Shown piece after piece: positions 27,127-35,836 of a stretch of DNA of 49,886 nucleotides. The position numbers and the translations under genes are program-made. Every line of letters begins with the position of its first letter. The first letter of the stretch is position 1. The notes under the pieces are model-generated. The model was not told the DNA's origin and searched no databases. It saw only the letters and a list, made by a program, of their open reading frames with translations. Source of the DNA: an uncultured Saprospiraceae bacterium (lineage in GTDB: Bacteria > Bacteroidota > Bacteroidia > Chitinophagales > Saprospiraceae); assembly GCA_937928405.1 (NCBI GenBank), contig CALFWZ010000039.1:1-49886 (forward strand). The letters run 5' to 3'.

Positions 27127-28269
27127 ATGAGAGTAATTTTCTTGATCTTAATATTTCCGGTGGTCTTATTCAATTGTGGATCTTCTCGACCCGTTATGGA
27201 AGGTGTTGAATCACCGATTCAATCCATTCCAAATCCAAACCAGGGAAAGCCTGCTAAAAATCTCATCCTTATGATCGGAGATGGGATGGGACTGACCCAA
27301 ATTACAGCAGGGATTTACGATAATAATAATTATTTGACCTTTGAAAAATTTCCGATTACTGGATTAATGAAAACTCATTCATACGATAATCTCGTAACTG
27401 ATTCTGCTGCCGGAGGAACGGCTATGGCTTGTGGTGTAAAAACCTATAACAATGGTGTTGGCGTGGATAAAGATGGAATACCTGTGAAGTCAATTTTGGA
27501 GGAAGCGGAAGAAAAAGAAATGATGACTGGAATTGTAGTCACCTCGGCTTTGGTAAATGCTACACCAGCTACCTTTATGGCACACCAAAAATTAAGAGCT
27601 TTTACAGAACCCATTGCGGAAGAAATTGCCAATTCTGGCGTAGATTTTTTAGTAGGAGGTGGTAAGAAATATTTTGACCGTCGTAACTCTGACGATCGAA
27701 ATTTATTAAAAGAAATGGAGACCAAAGATTATCAAGTAGAAGATTTTATCAATAATCAAAGGATACAAGACGTCAAAATCAATCCTGGAAAAAAGTTTGT
27801 CTATTTAACGGCAGACGATGATCCGCTGTCGAAAATTACTGGACGAAATTACCTTCCGTACGCTAGTAAAATGGGAGCAGAGTTTTTAAAAGCTAGAAGC
27901 GAAAATGGATTTTTTATGATGATCGAAGGATCTCAAATTGATCTCGGTGGTCACGCTACCAATTTTAAATACGTTATGTCCGAACTTCAGGATTTTGATG
28001 AGACGATTAAAGAAGTACTCCAATTTGCGGAAAAAGACGGAGAGACTTTGGTGGTCGTAACCGCAGATCACGAAACTGGTGGTTTGACGATTAAAGAAGG
28101 TTCAAAACTCAAAAAGATCAAATCTGATTTTGCCTATGGTCGTCATACGGGCACGATGGTTCCCGTTTTTGCTTATGGACCTGGGTCAGAAAATTTTTCA
28201 GGTATCTTTGATAATACCGACCTGTACCGAAAGATGAAAGCTGCGCTTGCACTAGAGAGTAGAAACTAA
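27127..28269 (+). CDS. Alkaline phosphatase, lipoprotein
   Basis: A protein of 380 residues. The N-terminus has a lipobox (VVLFNCGSS, Cys17), so it is probably lipid-anchored. Alkaline phosphatase superfamily signatures: LMIGDGMG with metal-binding Asp52; LVTDSAAGGTAMACG with nucleophile Ser93; TPATFMAHQ; IEGSQIDLGGHATN; VTADHETGG; and the late HTGTMVPVFAYG. These give the two-zinc, one-magnesium site of PhoA-type enzymes, which release phosphate from monoesters in the periplasm. It is shorter than E. coli PhoA. Follows dprA by 44 bp and precedes tas by 63 bp. No Pho-box-like repeat seen. Confidence 0.93.
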   Translation: MRVIFLILIFPVVLFNCGSSRPVMEGVESPIQSIPNPNQGKPAKNLILMIGDGMGLTQITAGIYDNNNYLTFEKFPITGLMKTHSYDNLVTDSAAGGTAMACGVKTYNNGVGVDKDGIPVKSILEEAEEKEMMTGIVVTSALVNATPATFMAHQKLRAFTEPIAEEIANSGVDFLVGGGKKYFDRRNSDDRNLLKEMETKDYQVEDFINNQRIQDVKINPGKKFVYLTADDDPLSKITGRNYLPYASKMGAEFLKARSENGFFMMIEGSQIDLGGHATNFKYVMSELQDFDETIKEVLQFAEKDGETLVVVTADHETGGLTIKEGSKLKKIKSDFAYGRHTGTMVPVFAYGPGSENFSGIFDNTDLYRKMKAALALESRN

Positions 28270-28332
28270 GAAGATGGAAAAAGTCAAACACTAATTTTTT
28301 TATCTAAAAACCACTAATTTTTAATTCTTACT

Positions 28333-29376
28333 ATGAAATACAATTTACTCGGAACTACTGATCTTAAAGTTTCTGAAATTTGTCTTGGTACGATGACTTT
28401 CGGGGAACAAAACTCTGAAAAAGAAGGCCATCAACAGCTCGATTACGCAACGGATCACGGAGTTAATTTTATTGATACAGCAGAAATGTATGCTGTTCCA
28501 GGTCGTAAAGAAACAGTACACAGCACCGAAAAAATCATTGGCTCTTGGTTAGGAAACCGCAAGGATCGAGACAAAATAATTATTGCCACCAAAATTACTG
28601 GACCTTCCGCGGGCATTACTTGGATCCGTAAATCACTCGACTTTTCTCCAACTTCTATAAAGACTGCGTTAGACGGAAGCCTAAAAAGGCTACAGACAGA
28701 TTATATTGATTTATACCAGTTACATTGGCCTGAACGAAAAGCCAATTATTTTGGTCAACGAAGTTATACCCATGATCCTAACGATCCTTGGGTAGATAAT
28801 ATTTACCAAGTACTCAATACCCTCCGTGACCAAATCAAAGCAGGTAAAATTCGACATATCGGTATTTCTAATGAAACGCCTTACGGAATGATGCGCTATT
28901 TGGAAGAGTCTGCTAAAAACGGCTTACCCAGAATAATGAGTATTCAAAATCCCTATAGTTTATTAAATCGAACCTTTGAAGTCGGATTAGCTGAAATGGC
29001 TATAAAACAGAAAGTAGGCCTTCTGGCTTATTCTCCTTTAGCATTTGGCTTATTATCTGGAAAATATCATCAGAAAATAGACCAGCCAACCGATCGGCTT
29101 AATGCCTATAAAGAGCATATGGTGCGCTACAAAAGCAAACAGTGTTACGAGGCAACTGCTCGCTACCTCGAAATTGCTAAAAATAACAATATGAGTCTGA
29201 CTCAAATGGCCCTTGCCTATATCAATACGCGTCCGTTTCTGACGAGTAATATTATTGGAGCGACTACCATTGAGCAGCTAAAAGAAAATATCAGTAGTAC
29301 GGAATTTGAAATAACGGAAGAGATGGAGAAAGCCATTGAAGCGGTACAAAATGAAATACCTAATCCGGCGCCATAG
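28333..29376 (+). CDS. tas: Aldo/keto reductase, Tas type
   Basis: A protein of 347 residues, full-length match in pattern to the Tas subgroup of NADP(H)-dependent aldo/keto reductases. The catalytic tetrad is visible: Asp48 and Tyr53 (FIDTAEMYAVPGR), Lys87 (IIIATKITGP) and His131 (LYQLHWPER). Subgroup marks include WIRKSLDFSPTSI, the insert YFGQRSYTHDPNDPW and the cofactor-binding end NIIGATTIEQLKEN. Physiological substrate is unknown. It is the last gene of the dprA run and is followed by a strong two-way terminator. Confidence 0.92.
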   Translation: MKYNLLGTTDLKVSEICLGTMTFGEQNSEKEGHQQLDYATDHGVNFIDTAEMYAVPGRKETVHSTEKIIGSWLGNRKDRDKIIIATKITGPSAGITWIRKSLDFSPTSIKTALDGSLKRLQTDYIDLYQLHWPERKANYFGQRSYTHDPNDPWVDNIYQVLNTLRDQIKAGKIRHIGISNETPYGMMRYLEESAKNGLPRIMSIQNPYSLLNRTFEVGLAEMAIKQKVGLLAYSPLAFGLLSGKYHQKIDQPTDRLNAYKEHMVRYKSKQCYEATARYLEIAKNNNMSLTQMALAYINTRPFLTSNIIGATTIEQLKENISSTEFEITEEMEKAIEAVQNEIPNPAP

Positions 29377-29405
29377 GGTATTTATTCTATTCGATATTAG
29401 AATTG

Positions 29406-29445
29406 AAAAAGCAGCTAATCGTCGTCATAAGATTAGCTGCTTTTT
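29406..29445. terminator. Bidirectional terminator between tas and lipA
   Basis: Perfect 15-base arms AAAAAGCAGCTAATC and GATTAGCTGCTTTTT around a ten-base loop. A-run on one side and T-run on the other serve the converging genes. Confidence 0.95.
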
Positions 29446-29478
29446 GATTTATTTTGAAATTTTTTCTTAAAACTAAGA

Positions 29479-30357
29479 TTACAAATGTCGCTCTGAATGA
29501 TAAGAAGACCTTACCAATGGACCACTTTCTACATATTCCAAGCCTTTTTCTAAACCGACCTCTTTATACATGGCAAAGACATCCGGATGAATATACTCAA
29601 CTACGTCGAGATGCATTTTGGTAGGTTGTAAATATTGTCCAATCGTTAGAACATCACAACCGTGGGCGACTAGATCATCCATAATCTCAAAAACTTCCTC
29701 TTTTGTTTCGCCAAGTCCTACCATGATCCCCGATTTGGTTCGCTTTCCAAAATCTTTGGTTCGTTGAATCTGTTCTAAACTTCGATCATATTTTGCTTGT
29801 GGTCGTACTTTTCGATAAAGACTTTTGACCGTTTCCATATTGTGGGAGACCACTTCTTGACCGCCACTGATCATTCTTTCTAAGGCATCCCAGGTAGCAC
29901 GTACGTCCGGAATTAGCGTTTCGATAGTTGTGGAAGGACTAGCTGCTTTAGTTTGAACAACGGTTTGGTACCAAATTTCGGCGCCTCGATCTTTTCGTTC
30001 GTCGCGATTTACGGAAGTAATAACGGCATGTTTTACTTCCATTAATTTGATGGCTTCGGCAACTCTTCGTGGTTCATCTTCATCGTATTCTCCTGGCCGT
30101 CCCGTTTTTACCGCACAGAAGGAACAAGAGCGCGTACAGGTATTTCCTAAGATCATGAAGGTCGCTGTTCCAGCCCCCCAGCATTCACCCATGTTGGGGC
30201 AATTACCGCTCTGACAGATGGTATGTAATTGATATTGATCAACTAAGTTTCTTACTTTTTTATAAGATTCGCCGATGGGAAGTTTGACGCGTAGCCAATT
30301 TGGTTTACGGCGAACAGGATCTTTTTCTGATTTGTCAATGATGGGTAAATCCAGCAT
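29479..30357 (-). CDS. lipA: Lipoyl synthase
   Basis: A protein of 292 residues, normal for the family. It is a radical SAM enzyme that inserts two sulfurs into octanoyl groups on lipoyl-dependent proteins such as pyruvate dehydrogenase. Both iron-sulfur sites are visible: the auxiliary cluster cysteines Cys48, Cys53 and Cys59 ([12 protein letters not shown]) and the radical SAM cysteines Cys74, Cys78 and Cys81 (CTRSCSFC). The conserved C-terminal RSSYHSE, which supplies the serine ligand to the auxiliary cluster, is present. It lies 40 bp downstream of an outer-membrane protein gene and may be cotranscribed with it. No lipB in the window. Confidence 0.97.
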   Translation of the reverse strand: MLDLPIIDKSEKDPVRRKPNWLRVKLPIGESYKKVRNLVDQYQLHTICQSGNCPNMGECWGAGTATFMILGNTCTRSCSFCAVKTGRPGEYDEDEPRRVAEAIKLMEVKHAVITSVNRDERKDRGAEIWYQTVVQTKAASPSTTIETLIPDVRATWDALERMISGGQEVVSHNMETVKSLYRKVRPQAKYDRSLEQIQRTKDFGKRTKSGIMVGLGETKEEVFEIMDDLVAHGCDVLTIGQYLQPTKMHLDVVEYIHPDVFAMYKEVGLEKGLEYVESGPLVRSSYHSERHL

Positions 30358-30397
30358 GATGATAATTCTATTTTATAAACTGGTCGTTGAGTTGGAA

Positions 30398-31198
30398 TTA
30401 CCAACGTTTGCCCAGCTGAATATTTAAATAAAGGTTTAGAAAGAAAGGACGGTTTTCAGCATTAACAATATCGCTATTTTCTACAAGAATAGGCATTTTT
30501 TTTATGAAAACATCTAGCATAAAACCAGCCTCGATTGCTTTTACAAATTCGTCAAAGGCACCCCAATCAAGGTGTACGCCTGCTTTTGCATGAAATCCAG
30601 GAACCAAAGAAATCTCTTTTAAGCCACGGGAAAATCCTGCAGAGCCAAAAATATTTCGTTCATCTAGGAAAAAGCTAGCATTTTCATCTGAATATTTTTC
30701 GGTACTGATAAAGTCTCTGCCGTCCTCTGATCTAAAAAATTCCAAATAATAAGGTTTAAGAATTCCCAAGGTAGGACCGAAAGAGTAGGTATATCCCGCT
30801 GAAAGTCCTCGATCTTTTGCCTTTTCGGTCAAATATTTTTTTTCTCCAATGGCTGCTCTCAGCGCAAATAAACTATTTCGTTTTCCGAAAATAAAGGATC
30901 GAGAAGATCGTCCATTAATACCAGATTGATAATCAAAACTCTGTCGATTTTCTTTGGTATGTTTTAATTCTCCTATTTCAAATTGATAAAAACGGGTTCG
31001 ATAGTATGTTTTTATGCGACCTATATTTACGCCCAAAGCAAAACCATGTGTATGCAAACGGATATCGAAAGTAAATTCCTTGTCATATATAATTCCGACA
31101 GGGGTATTATCAATCCGTTTGGGCTGAAAAGTACCTTGTGCATTGGCACCAATCGTGAAAAATATCAGAAAGAGCGTATAGAGGATGTATTTTTTCAT
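30398..31198 (-). CDS. Conserved outer-membrane beta-barrel protein upstream of lipA
   Basis: A protein of 266 residues with a signal peptide (MKKYILYTLFLIFFTIGANAQ). The mature part is made of alternating strands, with motifs such as GFALGVNIGRIKTYYRTRFYQ, GEKKYLTEKAKDRGLSAGY and PTLGILKPYYLEF, and ends in NLYLNIQLGKRW, an aromatic final strand as in outer-membrane barrels. I have no named function for it. It precedes lipA by 40 bp on the same strand. The 180 bp upstream of it contain a perfect 14-base palindrome (31303-31316), AT-rich sequence and no clear promoter. Confidence 0.7.
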   Translation of the reverse strand: MKKYILYTLFLIFFTIGANAQGTFQPKRIDNTPVGIIYDKEFTFDIRLHTHGFALGVNIGRIKTYYRTRFYQFEIGELKHTKENRQSFDYQSGINGRSSRSFIFGKRNSLFALRAAIGEKKYLTEKAKDRGLSAGYTYSFGPTLGILKPYYLEFFRSEDGRDFISTEKYSDENASFFLDERNIFGSAGFSRGLKEISLVPGFHAKAGVHLDWGAFDEFVKAIEAGFMLDVFIKKMPILVENSDIVNAENRPFFLNLYLNIQLGKRW

Positions 31199-31302
31199 GA
31201 AAAACCGCTCAGGTTATTGAATTAATATTATTGAGAACTAGAAAACCCTCATAAAGGTTTATATTTCCTAAGAAAGCTTGCTTTAAATAAACAAGAAAAT
31301 AT

Positions 31303-31316
31303 AAGACTATAGTCTT
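31303..31316. promoter_or_regulatory. Perfect 14-base palindrome AAGACTATAGTCTT
   Basis: It lies between the small GTPase gene and the outer-membrane protein gene, both on the minus strand, about 105 bases upstream of the latter. With no loop it looks more like a dimer-binding site than a hairpin. It could be chance. Confidence 0.25.
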
Positions 31317-31378
31317 TAAATATACGGATAAAAAACAAAAAGAGGAGCGAAAAGACAGTTTTATGAAACTAAGGGTAC

Positions 31379-31864
31379 TTAGCCGACCATTTCTACGGCA
31401 AAGTCATGGAAAAGTTTTTCTACGTTTTCACCAGTTTTAGCACTTGTAAACAGATCAACTGGTAAGGTTATTTTTTCACGGAGTGCTAGCAGATCATCTT
31501 CGGAAACCAAATCCTTTTTATTTCCAACAATTTTTATGGTGGTTAGTTTATTGACACTTTTAAGATATTCTATATCTTGACTTATATTCCCATAGGTAGA
31601 GGGACGGGTTACATCAAAAACATAAATGATACCACTAGTACCTAAAAAATAAGAAGTAGGAACTTTGTTTTGTGCCACCTCTCCGGCGATATCCCAAATC
31701 ATCATTGACAAATCACCCTTATCTGTATTAACTAATTTTTTTCCGACCTTCACCCCAATGGTAGTAAGATATTTATCCTCGAATTTATTATTAATAAATC
31801 TTTCGAATAAAGAGGTTTTACCTACTCCAAAACTACCCGTCAAAATTATTTTTTTGCTTAACAT
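31379..31864 (-). CDS. Rab/Ras-like small GTPase
   Basis: A protein of 161 residues from the ATG at 31864. A start at 31921 is possible but would overlap the upstream gene by 44 bases and add a segment before the first strand that the family lacks. All G motifs are present: GSFGVGKT (10-17), Thr35 (TTIGVKV), DIAGE (58-62), NKKD (115-118) and SAK (141-143). It resembles eukaryotic Rab proteins in the P-loop and switch I. The residue matching catalytic Gln of Ras (AGQ) is Glu62 here, which may slow GTP hydrolysis or make it depend on a partner. It keeps the DxxG aspartate, unlike typical MglA. There is no C-terminal cysteine for lipid attachment. It is last in a three-gene cluster, 13 bp after the gene for a longin/roadblock-like partner. 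Confidence 0.88.
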   Translation of the reverse strand: MLSKKIILTGSFGVGKTSLFERFINNKFEDKYLTTIGVKVGKKLVNTDKGDLSMMIWDIAGEVAQNKVPTSYFLGTSGIIYVFDVTRPSTYGNISQDIEYLKSVNKLTTIKIVGNKKDLVSEDDLLALREKITLPVDLFTSAKTGENVEKLFHDFAVEMVG

Positions 31865-31877
31865 GAGTGTTGTTGTG

Positions 31878-32720
31878 TTAATGTTGGATGCTGAATTGAT
31901 CAAAATCTTCGCGTAACGCATTCGATACTTGGTCAGTCAGGGTTGAGTTGACAACTGTCGTATCAAAAGGTACATTGTCTTGTGCAAAAGTAATTAATTT
32001 ATTAGATAAACTTTCTTTTTCTGAGGCGGATATTGATCCTGTCATAGCGACTGCGAAATAATAAGAGGGTAGGTTCTGTAAGAATATTTTATAATTTTCG
32101 TATTGAATCATTTCCAAATCTTCTTTTCCTCTGTTGAAAGCATCCTCGGCGAAAGATTTAATAGCAGTCAACATACCTGCAATTACATCCTGATCCGTGT
32201 TTTTTTCTCGGGCGTAACTTCCCAATAATAACCCCGATTCTCGCTGCACTAAGTAGATTTCGTGTACTTCAGGACTATCCAGTTGACTTAGAACTATATC
32301 ACTATCGGATGGTCCAAAAAATCGACTAAATATATTTTTGGGAGAAAAGCGATTTTGTACCGTCTTTATTTGGGTGTCAATTCCTTCTTTTAGCATTTGG
32401 AATTGTGCCGTTATAAATTTCTTAATGATCGTATTAAGCTTTGGAAAAATCATATTAACGATCTCATCTTGCGACTCGGAAAGTTTTTTAGTAACGATCT
32501 CTTCAACAATAACCCCGTACTCATCTTGAAAATTTTCTTTTAAAAAGGCGAGATGCTGCCGAATGATCGGCGAGATTTTTTCAGATAGTTGAGCCTCATC
32601 TTCTAATATTTCTCGAAGCGCAGCGAGTGCTTCCCGATCTTCTGACAACAAGACCTGTCGCAACTGTTGGAGCAGTTGTGCTTCTTCTTCAGGCGTCGGG
32701 GAAGAGGAAGGGCGATTCAT
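31878..32720 (-). CDS. Coiled-coil plus longin/roadblock-like domain protein, GTPase partner
   Basis: A protein of 280 residues, no signal peptide. Residues 10-130 are helical and charged (heptad-like, QLLQQLRQVLLSEDREAL). About 153-235 reads as an alpha/beta domain, EIYLVQRESGLLLGSY, then a long helix (GMLTAIKSFAEDAF), then MIQYENYKIFLQN and SYYFAVAMTG. This strand-helix-strand order is that of roadblock/longin folds, which in MglB and in archaeal and eukaryotic systems bind small GTPases and regulate them. From memory, a similar region occurs fused to OmpA domains in other Bacteroidota; that fusion is absent here. It sits between a coiled-coil gene (56-bp gap) and the GTPase gene (13-bp gap). 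Function as GTPase regulator or effector is inference. Confidence 0.65.
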   Translation of the reverse strand: MNRPSSSPTPEEEAQLLQQLRQVLLSEDREALAALREILEDEAQLSEKISPIIRQHLAFLKENFQDEYGVIVEEIVTKKLSESQDEIVNMIFPKLNTIIKKFITAQFQMLKEGIDTQIKTVQNRFSPKNIFSRFFGPSDSDIVLSQLDSPEVHEIYLVQRESGLLLGSYAREKNTDQDVIAGMLTAIKSFAEDAFNRGKEDLEMIQYENYKIFLQNLPSYYFAVAMTGSISASEKESLSNKLITFAQDNVPFDTTVVNSTLTDQVSNALREDFDQFSIQH

Positions 32721-32776
32721 ATATTTTTTAATTAAAGAATGTTTAGGCCGCGTACACGTTAGTAGGCTACTTTTTA

Positions 32777-33142
32777 TTATTCACCGATCAATTTCTGACT
32801 TAACTCCGCCATCATCTTACCAAGTTTTTTCTTATCGTCATTGGTAACTTTGTCAATCTTGGAATTTAGATTTTCGATACTGGAGGCGATTAGGTTTTCT
32901 AACCTATCCATCCGATCGGAAAAATCAGCACTTGATTGTTCCTCTCGTTCTGTTATGGAAACGTTTAAGTGATCAATTCGCTGGTGAAAAATCTCTTCTA
33001 ATTGATTGAGTCGCTGGTCTAAGTGGTTAAATCTTTCTTCATATTCCGAAATCTGATGTCCCATCAGAATATCACGGATAATAGAAATTTCACCAGATTG
33101 CTGGCTTTGATTAGAATCGGAATGGTGGTTCTTTTTTGACAT
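32777..33142 (-). CDS. Small coiled-coil protein, first gene of the GTPase cluster
   Basis: A protein of 121 residues without signal peptide or membrane segment. A polar N-terminal tail is followed by helical sequence (IIRDILMGHQISEYEERF) and then heptad repeats to residue 105 (HLDQRLNQLEEIFHQRIDHL, DRMDRLENLIASSIENL). It ends with a basic helix KKKLGKMMAELSQKLIG. Probably an oligomerising cytoplasmic protein. It lies 56 bp upstream of the longin-like gene on the same strand and is divergent from upp. It may tether or localise the GTPase complex; this rests only on gene order. Confidence 0.65.
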   Translation of the reverse strand: MSKKNHHSDSNQSQQSGEISIIRDILMGHQISEYEERFNHLDQRLNQLEEIFHQRIDHLNVSITEREEQSSADFSDRMDRLENLIASSIENLNSKIDKVTNDDKKKLGKMMAELSQKLIGE

Positions 33143-33221
33143 AGGGAAAGAAGTCTGAGTTCAAAAGTTTAAAATTAACAAAAAAATTTTAGTTTTATAC
33201 CCAAATAAAAGCAAACATTCA

Positions 33222-33872
33222 ATGACTTACAACTTTGCAGACCACGATTCCATCGTTAATCAATTTATCGCTGAACTTCGCGATGTCAATATTCAACAGG
33301 ACCGGATGCGTTTCCGTCGCAATATGGAACGAATTGGAGAGGTCATGGCCTATGAAATTAGCAAAAAACTCACCTATGAACAAAAGGACGTAGAGACGCC
33401 TATGGGTATTGCCACTTCCATGCTACCTACTTCTAAAGTCGTAGTTGCCTGTATTTTGCGAGCAGCACTGCCTTTTTATCAGGGCTTTATGAATACCTTG
33501 GATCAAGCAGGAAGTTGTTTTATTTCTGCCTATCGGAGGCACCACAAAGACGGTACCTTCGATATCAACCTTCAGTATGTTACTTGTCCTGACCTGACCG
33601 GAGCTACCCTTATTATTGTGGATCCGATGTTGGCCACAGGAGCTTCGATGGATGTAGCCATTCGTTCTTTGGAAGACTATGGCACTCCTGCTGCGCTTCA
33701 CATTTGTACCGCCATTGCTTCTACCAGCGGCTATAACTATATCCGTAGGCTTTACCCTAAAGCCACTATTTGGATGGGCGCCGAAGACGAAGAATTGACG
33801 GCCAAATCTTACATTGTGCCAGGATTAGGAGATGCTGGTGATCTTTGTTTTGGACCTAAGTTGCAAGAATAA
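33222..33872 (+). CDS. upp: Uracil phosphoribosyltransferase
   Basis: A protein of 216 residues, normal length. It converts uracil and PRPP to UMP in pyrimidine salvage. The PRPP loop DPMLATGAS (134-142) and the uracil-binding YIVPGLGDAGD (197-207) are clear, with the conserved region ILRAALPFYQG (78-88). It is divergent from the GTPase cluster with only 79 bp between the start codons. No attenuator or PyrR-type structure recognised in that gap. Confidence 0.95.
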   Translation: MTYNFADHDSIVNQFIAELRDVNIQQDRMRFRRNMERIGEVMAYEISKKLTYEQKDVETPMGIATSMLPTSKVVVACILRAALPFYQGFMNTLDQAGSCFISAYRRHHKDGTFDINLQYVTCPDLTGATLIIVDPMLATGASMDVAIRSLEDYGTPAALHICTAIASTSGYNYIRRLYPKATIWMGAEDEELTAKSYIVPGLGDAGDLCFGPKLQE

Positions 33873-34151
33873 TCCTGTTTTTTAGGAATGGCGATTAATA
33901 AAATGATCAAGAATGCAAAATATTTTTTCATCAATCAAGACCCTGAAACGGGCATTATGCCTAGCATAATATCTCATCCCATACTTGATTCGGGAACCAT
34001 TTTGGTAACCTGCCTTTGCCGGCCGGCCCGCGTAGAGTGATGGAAAAAGATAAAGCATAATTGTTTAATTTATTTTGTCAACATTCCTTAGTCTTTTAGC
34101 TATCTTCGCATTTTGGTATCCGCTTTGGATGCCGCTTAATTTTAAACAACT
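33873..34151. other. 279-bp intergenic region with an unusually GC-rich patch
   Basis: No gene recognised. It contains GCCGGCCGGC (34018-34027, a perfect palindrome) in otherwise AT-rich DNA, and a putative promoter for the symporter gene (34075-34108). Confidence 0.5.
34075..34108 (+). promoter_or_regulatory. Putative promoter of the symporter gene
   Basis: TTG (34075-34077), 23 bases, then TATCTTCG (34101-34108), one mismatch from TAnnTTTG. Start of transcription would leave a leader of about 40 bases. Confidence 0.4.
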
Positions 34152-35666
34152 ATGCAAAAACTCAGCGCAGGCCTTATTCTGGTCATCGTCGTCGGTTATT
34201 TTTTATTGCTTTTAGGAATTTCCTTTTTTACAGGGAAATCAGCGGATAATAAAGATTTTTTTATTGCAGGTCGTCAATCACCTTGGTATCTAGTTGCTTT
34301 TGGGATGATTGGTGCGAGTTTGTCAGGTGTTACTTTTATCTCCGTTCCTGGTTGGGTCAATGATAGCCAGTTTTCTTATATGCAAATGGTATTTGGCTAT
34401 CTGATCGGATACACCGTAATTGCTACCGTGTTAATGCCCATGTACTATCGTTTGAATCTTACCTCTATTTATACCTATTTGGAGCAGCGATTTGGTCGCG
34501 CCTCCTACAAAACAGGCGCCTCTTTTTTCTTATTATCGCGCGTAATAGGTGCTTCTTTTCGACTTTACTTAGTGGCCATTGTACTACAGCGATTTGTGAT
34601 GGATATTTACGGTATTCCCTTTTGGATAACAGTACTGCTTACTATTTTATTAATCTGGATTTATACCTTCAGAGGAGGTATTAAGACCATTGTTTGGACA
34701 GATACGTTACAGACTTTTTGCATGCTGGCCGCTGTTATTCTTACCGTAGTGGTCATTGCTGGTCGACTCGATTATTCTCTACCTGAAATTGTAGAAAACG
34801 TTCGGAACTCCTCTTATTCTCAAATTTTCTTTTTTGAAGAAGGCTGGTCTGATTCAAAAAACTTTTTTAAGCAACTACTAGGAGGTGCCTCGATGGCCAT
34901 TGTTATGACCGGTCTAGATCAAGACATGATGCAGAAAAATCTCAGCTGCCGAAATATTGGAGATGCCCAAAAAAATATGTTCTGGTTTTCTATCGTATTG
35001 GTTTTTGCCAACCTTTTGTTTCTTACCCTGGGAGCCTTACTTTATCTTTATACGAATCAGGTAGGTATCGAAATCCCTACTAAGATTGTAAACGGAGTAG
35101 CAAAGATGGATACCGATTTATTGTATCCAAAGATCGCGCTGCATCACTTGGGACCAGCAGTGGGAATTGTCTTTATATTAGGATTAATCGCCGCTGCATA
35201 TTCTAGTGCAGACTCTGCTCTGACAGCTCTTACTACTTCTTTTTGCGTTGATATTTTAGAATTTGATACAGACGAGTCTGTCGAAGAGTCGGTTAAACAT
35301 GAACAGCAGCGCAAACGTTTTTTAGTGCATATTGGATTTTCTGTATTACTGTTCTTCGTTATTCTAATTTTTTATTTCGTGAATAACGAAGCGGTGATCA
35401 AACAAATTTTTACAGTAGCGATGTATACCTATGGTCCGTTATTAGGACTCTATTTATTTGGATTTTTCATAGATCGAGATGTGACAGACCGATTGACACC
35501 AGCGATTTGTATTGTTTCTCCCATCCTTACTTTTTTTATTAATCAATATTCTGAACAATTATTTTTTGGATATAAATTTGGGTTTGAATTATTAATTGTC
35601 AACGGGTTGATTACGTTTGTTGGTCTTTTTCTTTTTTCGGAAAGACGCATTCAATCGGTAGAATAG
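34152..35666 (+). CDS. Sodium:solute symporter (SSS family)
   Basis: A protein of 504 residues with about 13 membrane segments. It shows the SSS family patterns ITGKSADNKDFFIAGRQ-like N-terminal loop (here FFTGKSADNKDFFIAGRQ), GMIGASLSGVTFISVPGW, TFRGGIKTIVWTDTLQ, and the later GLIAAAYSSADSALTALTT, which holds the serine/threonine positions of the second sodium site. The segment MTGLDQDMMQKNLSCR is typical of SGLT-like bacterial members. The solute cannot be told from sequence; neighbours upp and an adhesin do not help. It is flanked by its own promoter and a two-way terminator, so it is probably monocistronic. Confidence 0.93.
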   Translation: MQKLSAGLILVIVVGYFLLLLGISFFTGKSADNKDFFIAGRQSPWYLVAFGMIGASLSGVTFISVPGWVNDSQFSYMQMVFGYLIGYTVIATVLMPMYYRLNLTSIYTYLEQRFGRASYKTGASFFLLSRVIGASFRLYLVAIVLQRFVMDIYGIPFWITVLLTILLIWIYTFRGGIKTIVWTDTLQTFCMLAAVILTVVVIAGRLDYSLPEIVENVRNSSYSQIFFFEEGWSDSKNFFKQLLGGASMAIVMTGLDQDMMQKNLSCRNIGDAQKNMFWFSIVLVFANLLFLTLGALLYLYTNQVGIEIPTKIVNGVAKMDTDLLYPKIALHHLGPAVGIVFILGLIAAAYSSADSALTALTTSFCVDILEFDTDESVEESVKHEQQRKRFLVHIGFSVLLFFVILIFYFVNNEAVIKQIFTVAMYTYGPLLGLYLFGFFIDRDVTDRLTPAICIVSPILTFFINQYSEQLFFGYKFGFELLIVNGLITFVGLFLFSERRIQSVE

Positions 35667-35712
35667 TGGGTAACTAAAATATAGATTTTGGGCTAACGCC
35701 TATTTTATTTAT

Positions 35713-35723
35713 TACACAGTGTA
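35713..35723. promoter_or_regulatory. Palindrome TACACAGTGTA
   Basis: An odd-centred 11-base palindrome in the convergent gap between the symporter and the SprB-repeat gene. The same TACAC-N-GTGTA core forms the centre of a longer palindrome at 49744-49762. Confidence 0.25.
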
Positions 35724-35739
35724 TTTAGTCTCCAGAAAA

Positions 35740-35774
35740 AAAATCCCTTAATCAACGAATGATTAAGGGATTTT
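35740..35774. terminator. Bidirectional terminator, symporter / SprB-repeat gene
   Basis: Perfect 14-base arms AAAATCCCTTAATC and GATTAAGGGATTTT with a seven-base loop, with extra A's on the left and T's on the right. It lies between convergent genes. Confidence 0.92.
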
Positions 35775-35836
35775 CTGTATTTGGCAAGTAAGCCAATTAA
35801 TTTATCAGAAAACTATGATAGAATAAATGCGGGCTT

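Noticed and set aside
31865..31921. Longer start of the small GTPase
   Set aside because: It would overlap the upstream gene by 44 bases and add residues before the first beta-strand; the ATG at 31864 is directly before the conserved KKIILTG strand.
34011..34032. Restriction-type or replication signal at GCCGGCCGGC
   Set aside because: No repeated iterons, DnaA-type boxes or neighbouring replication genes; kept only as a low-interest observation.
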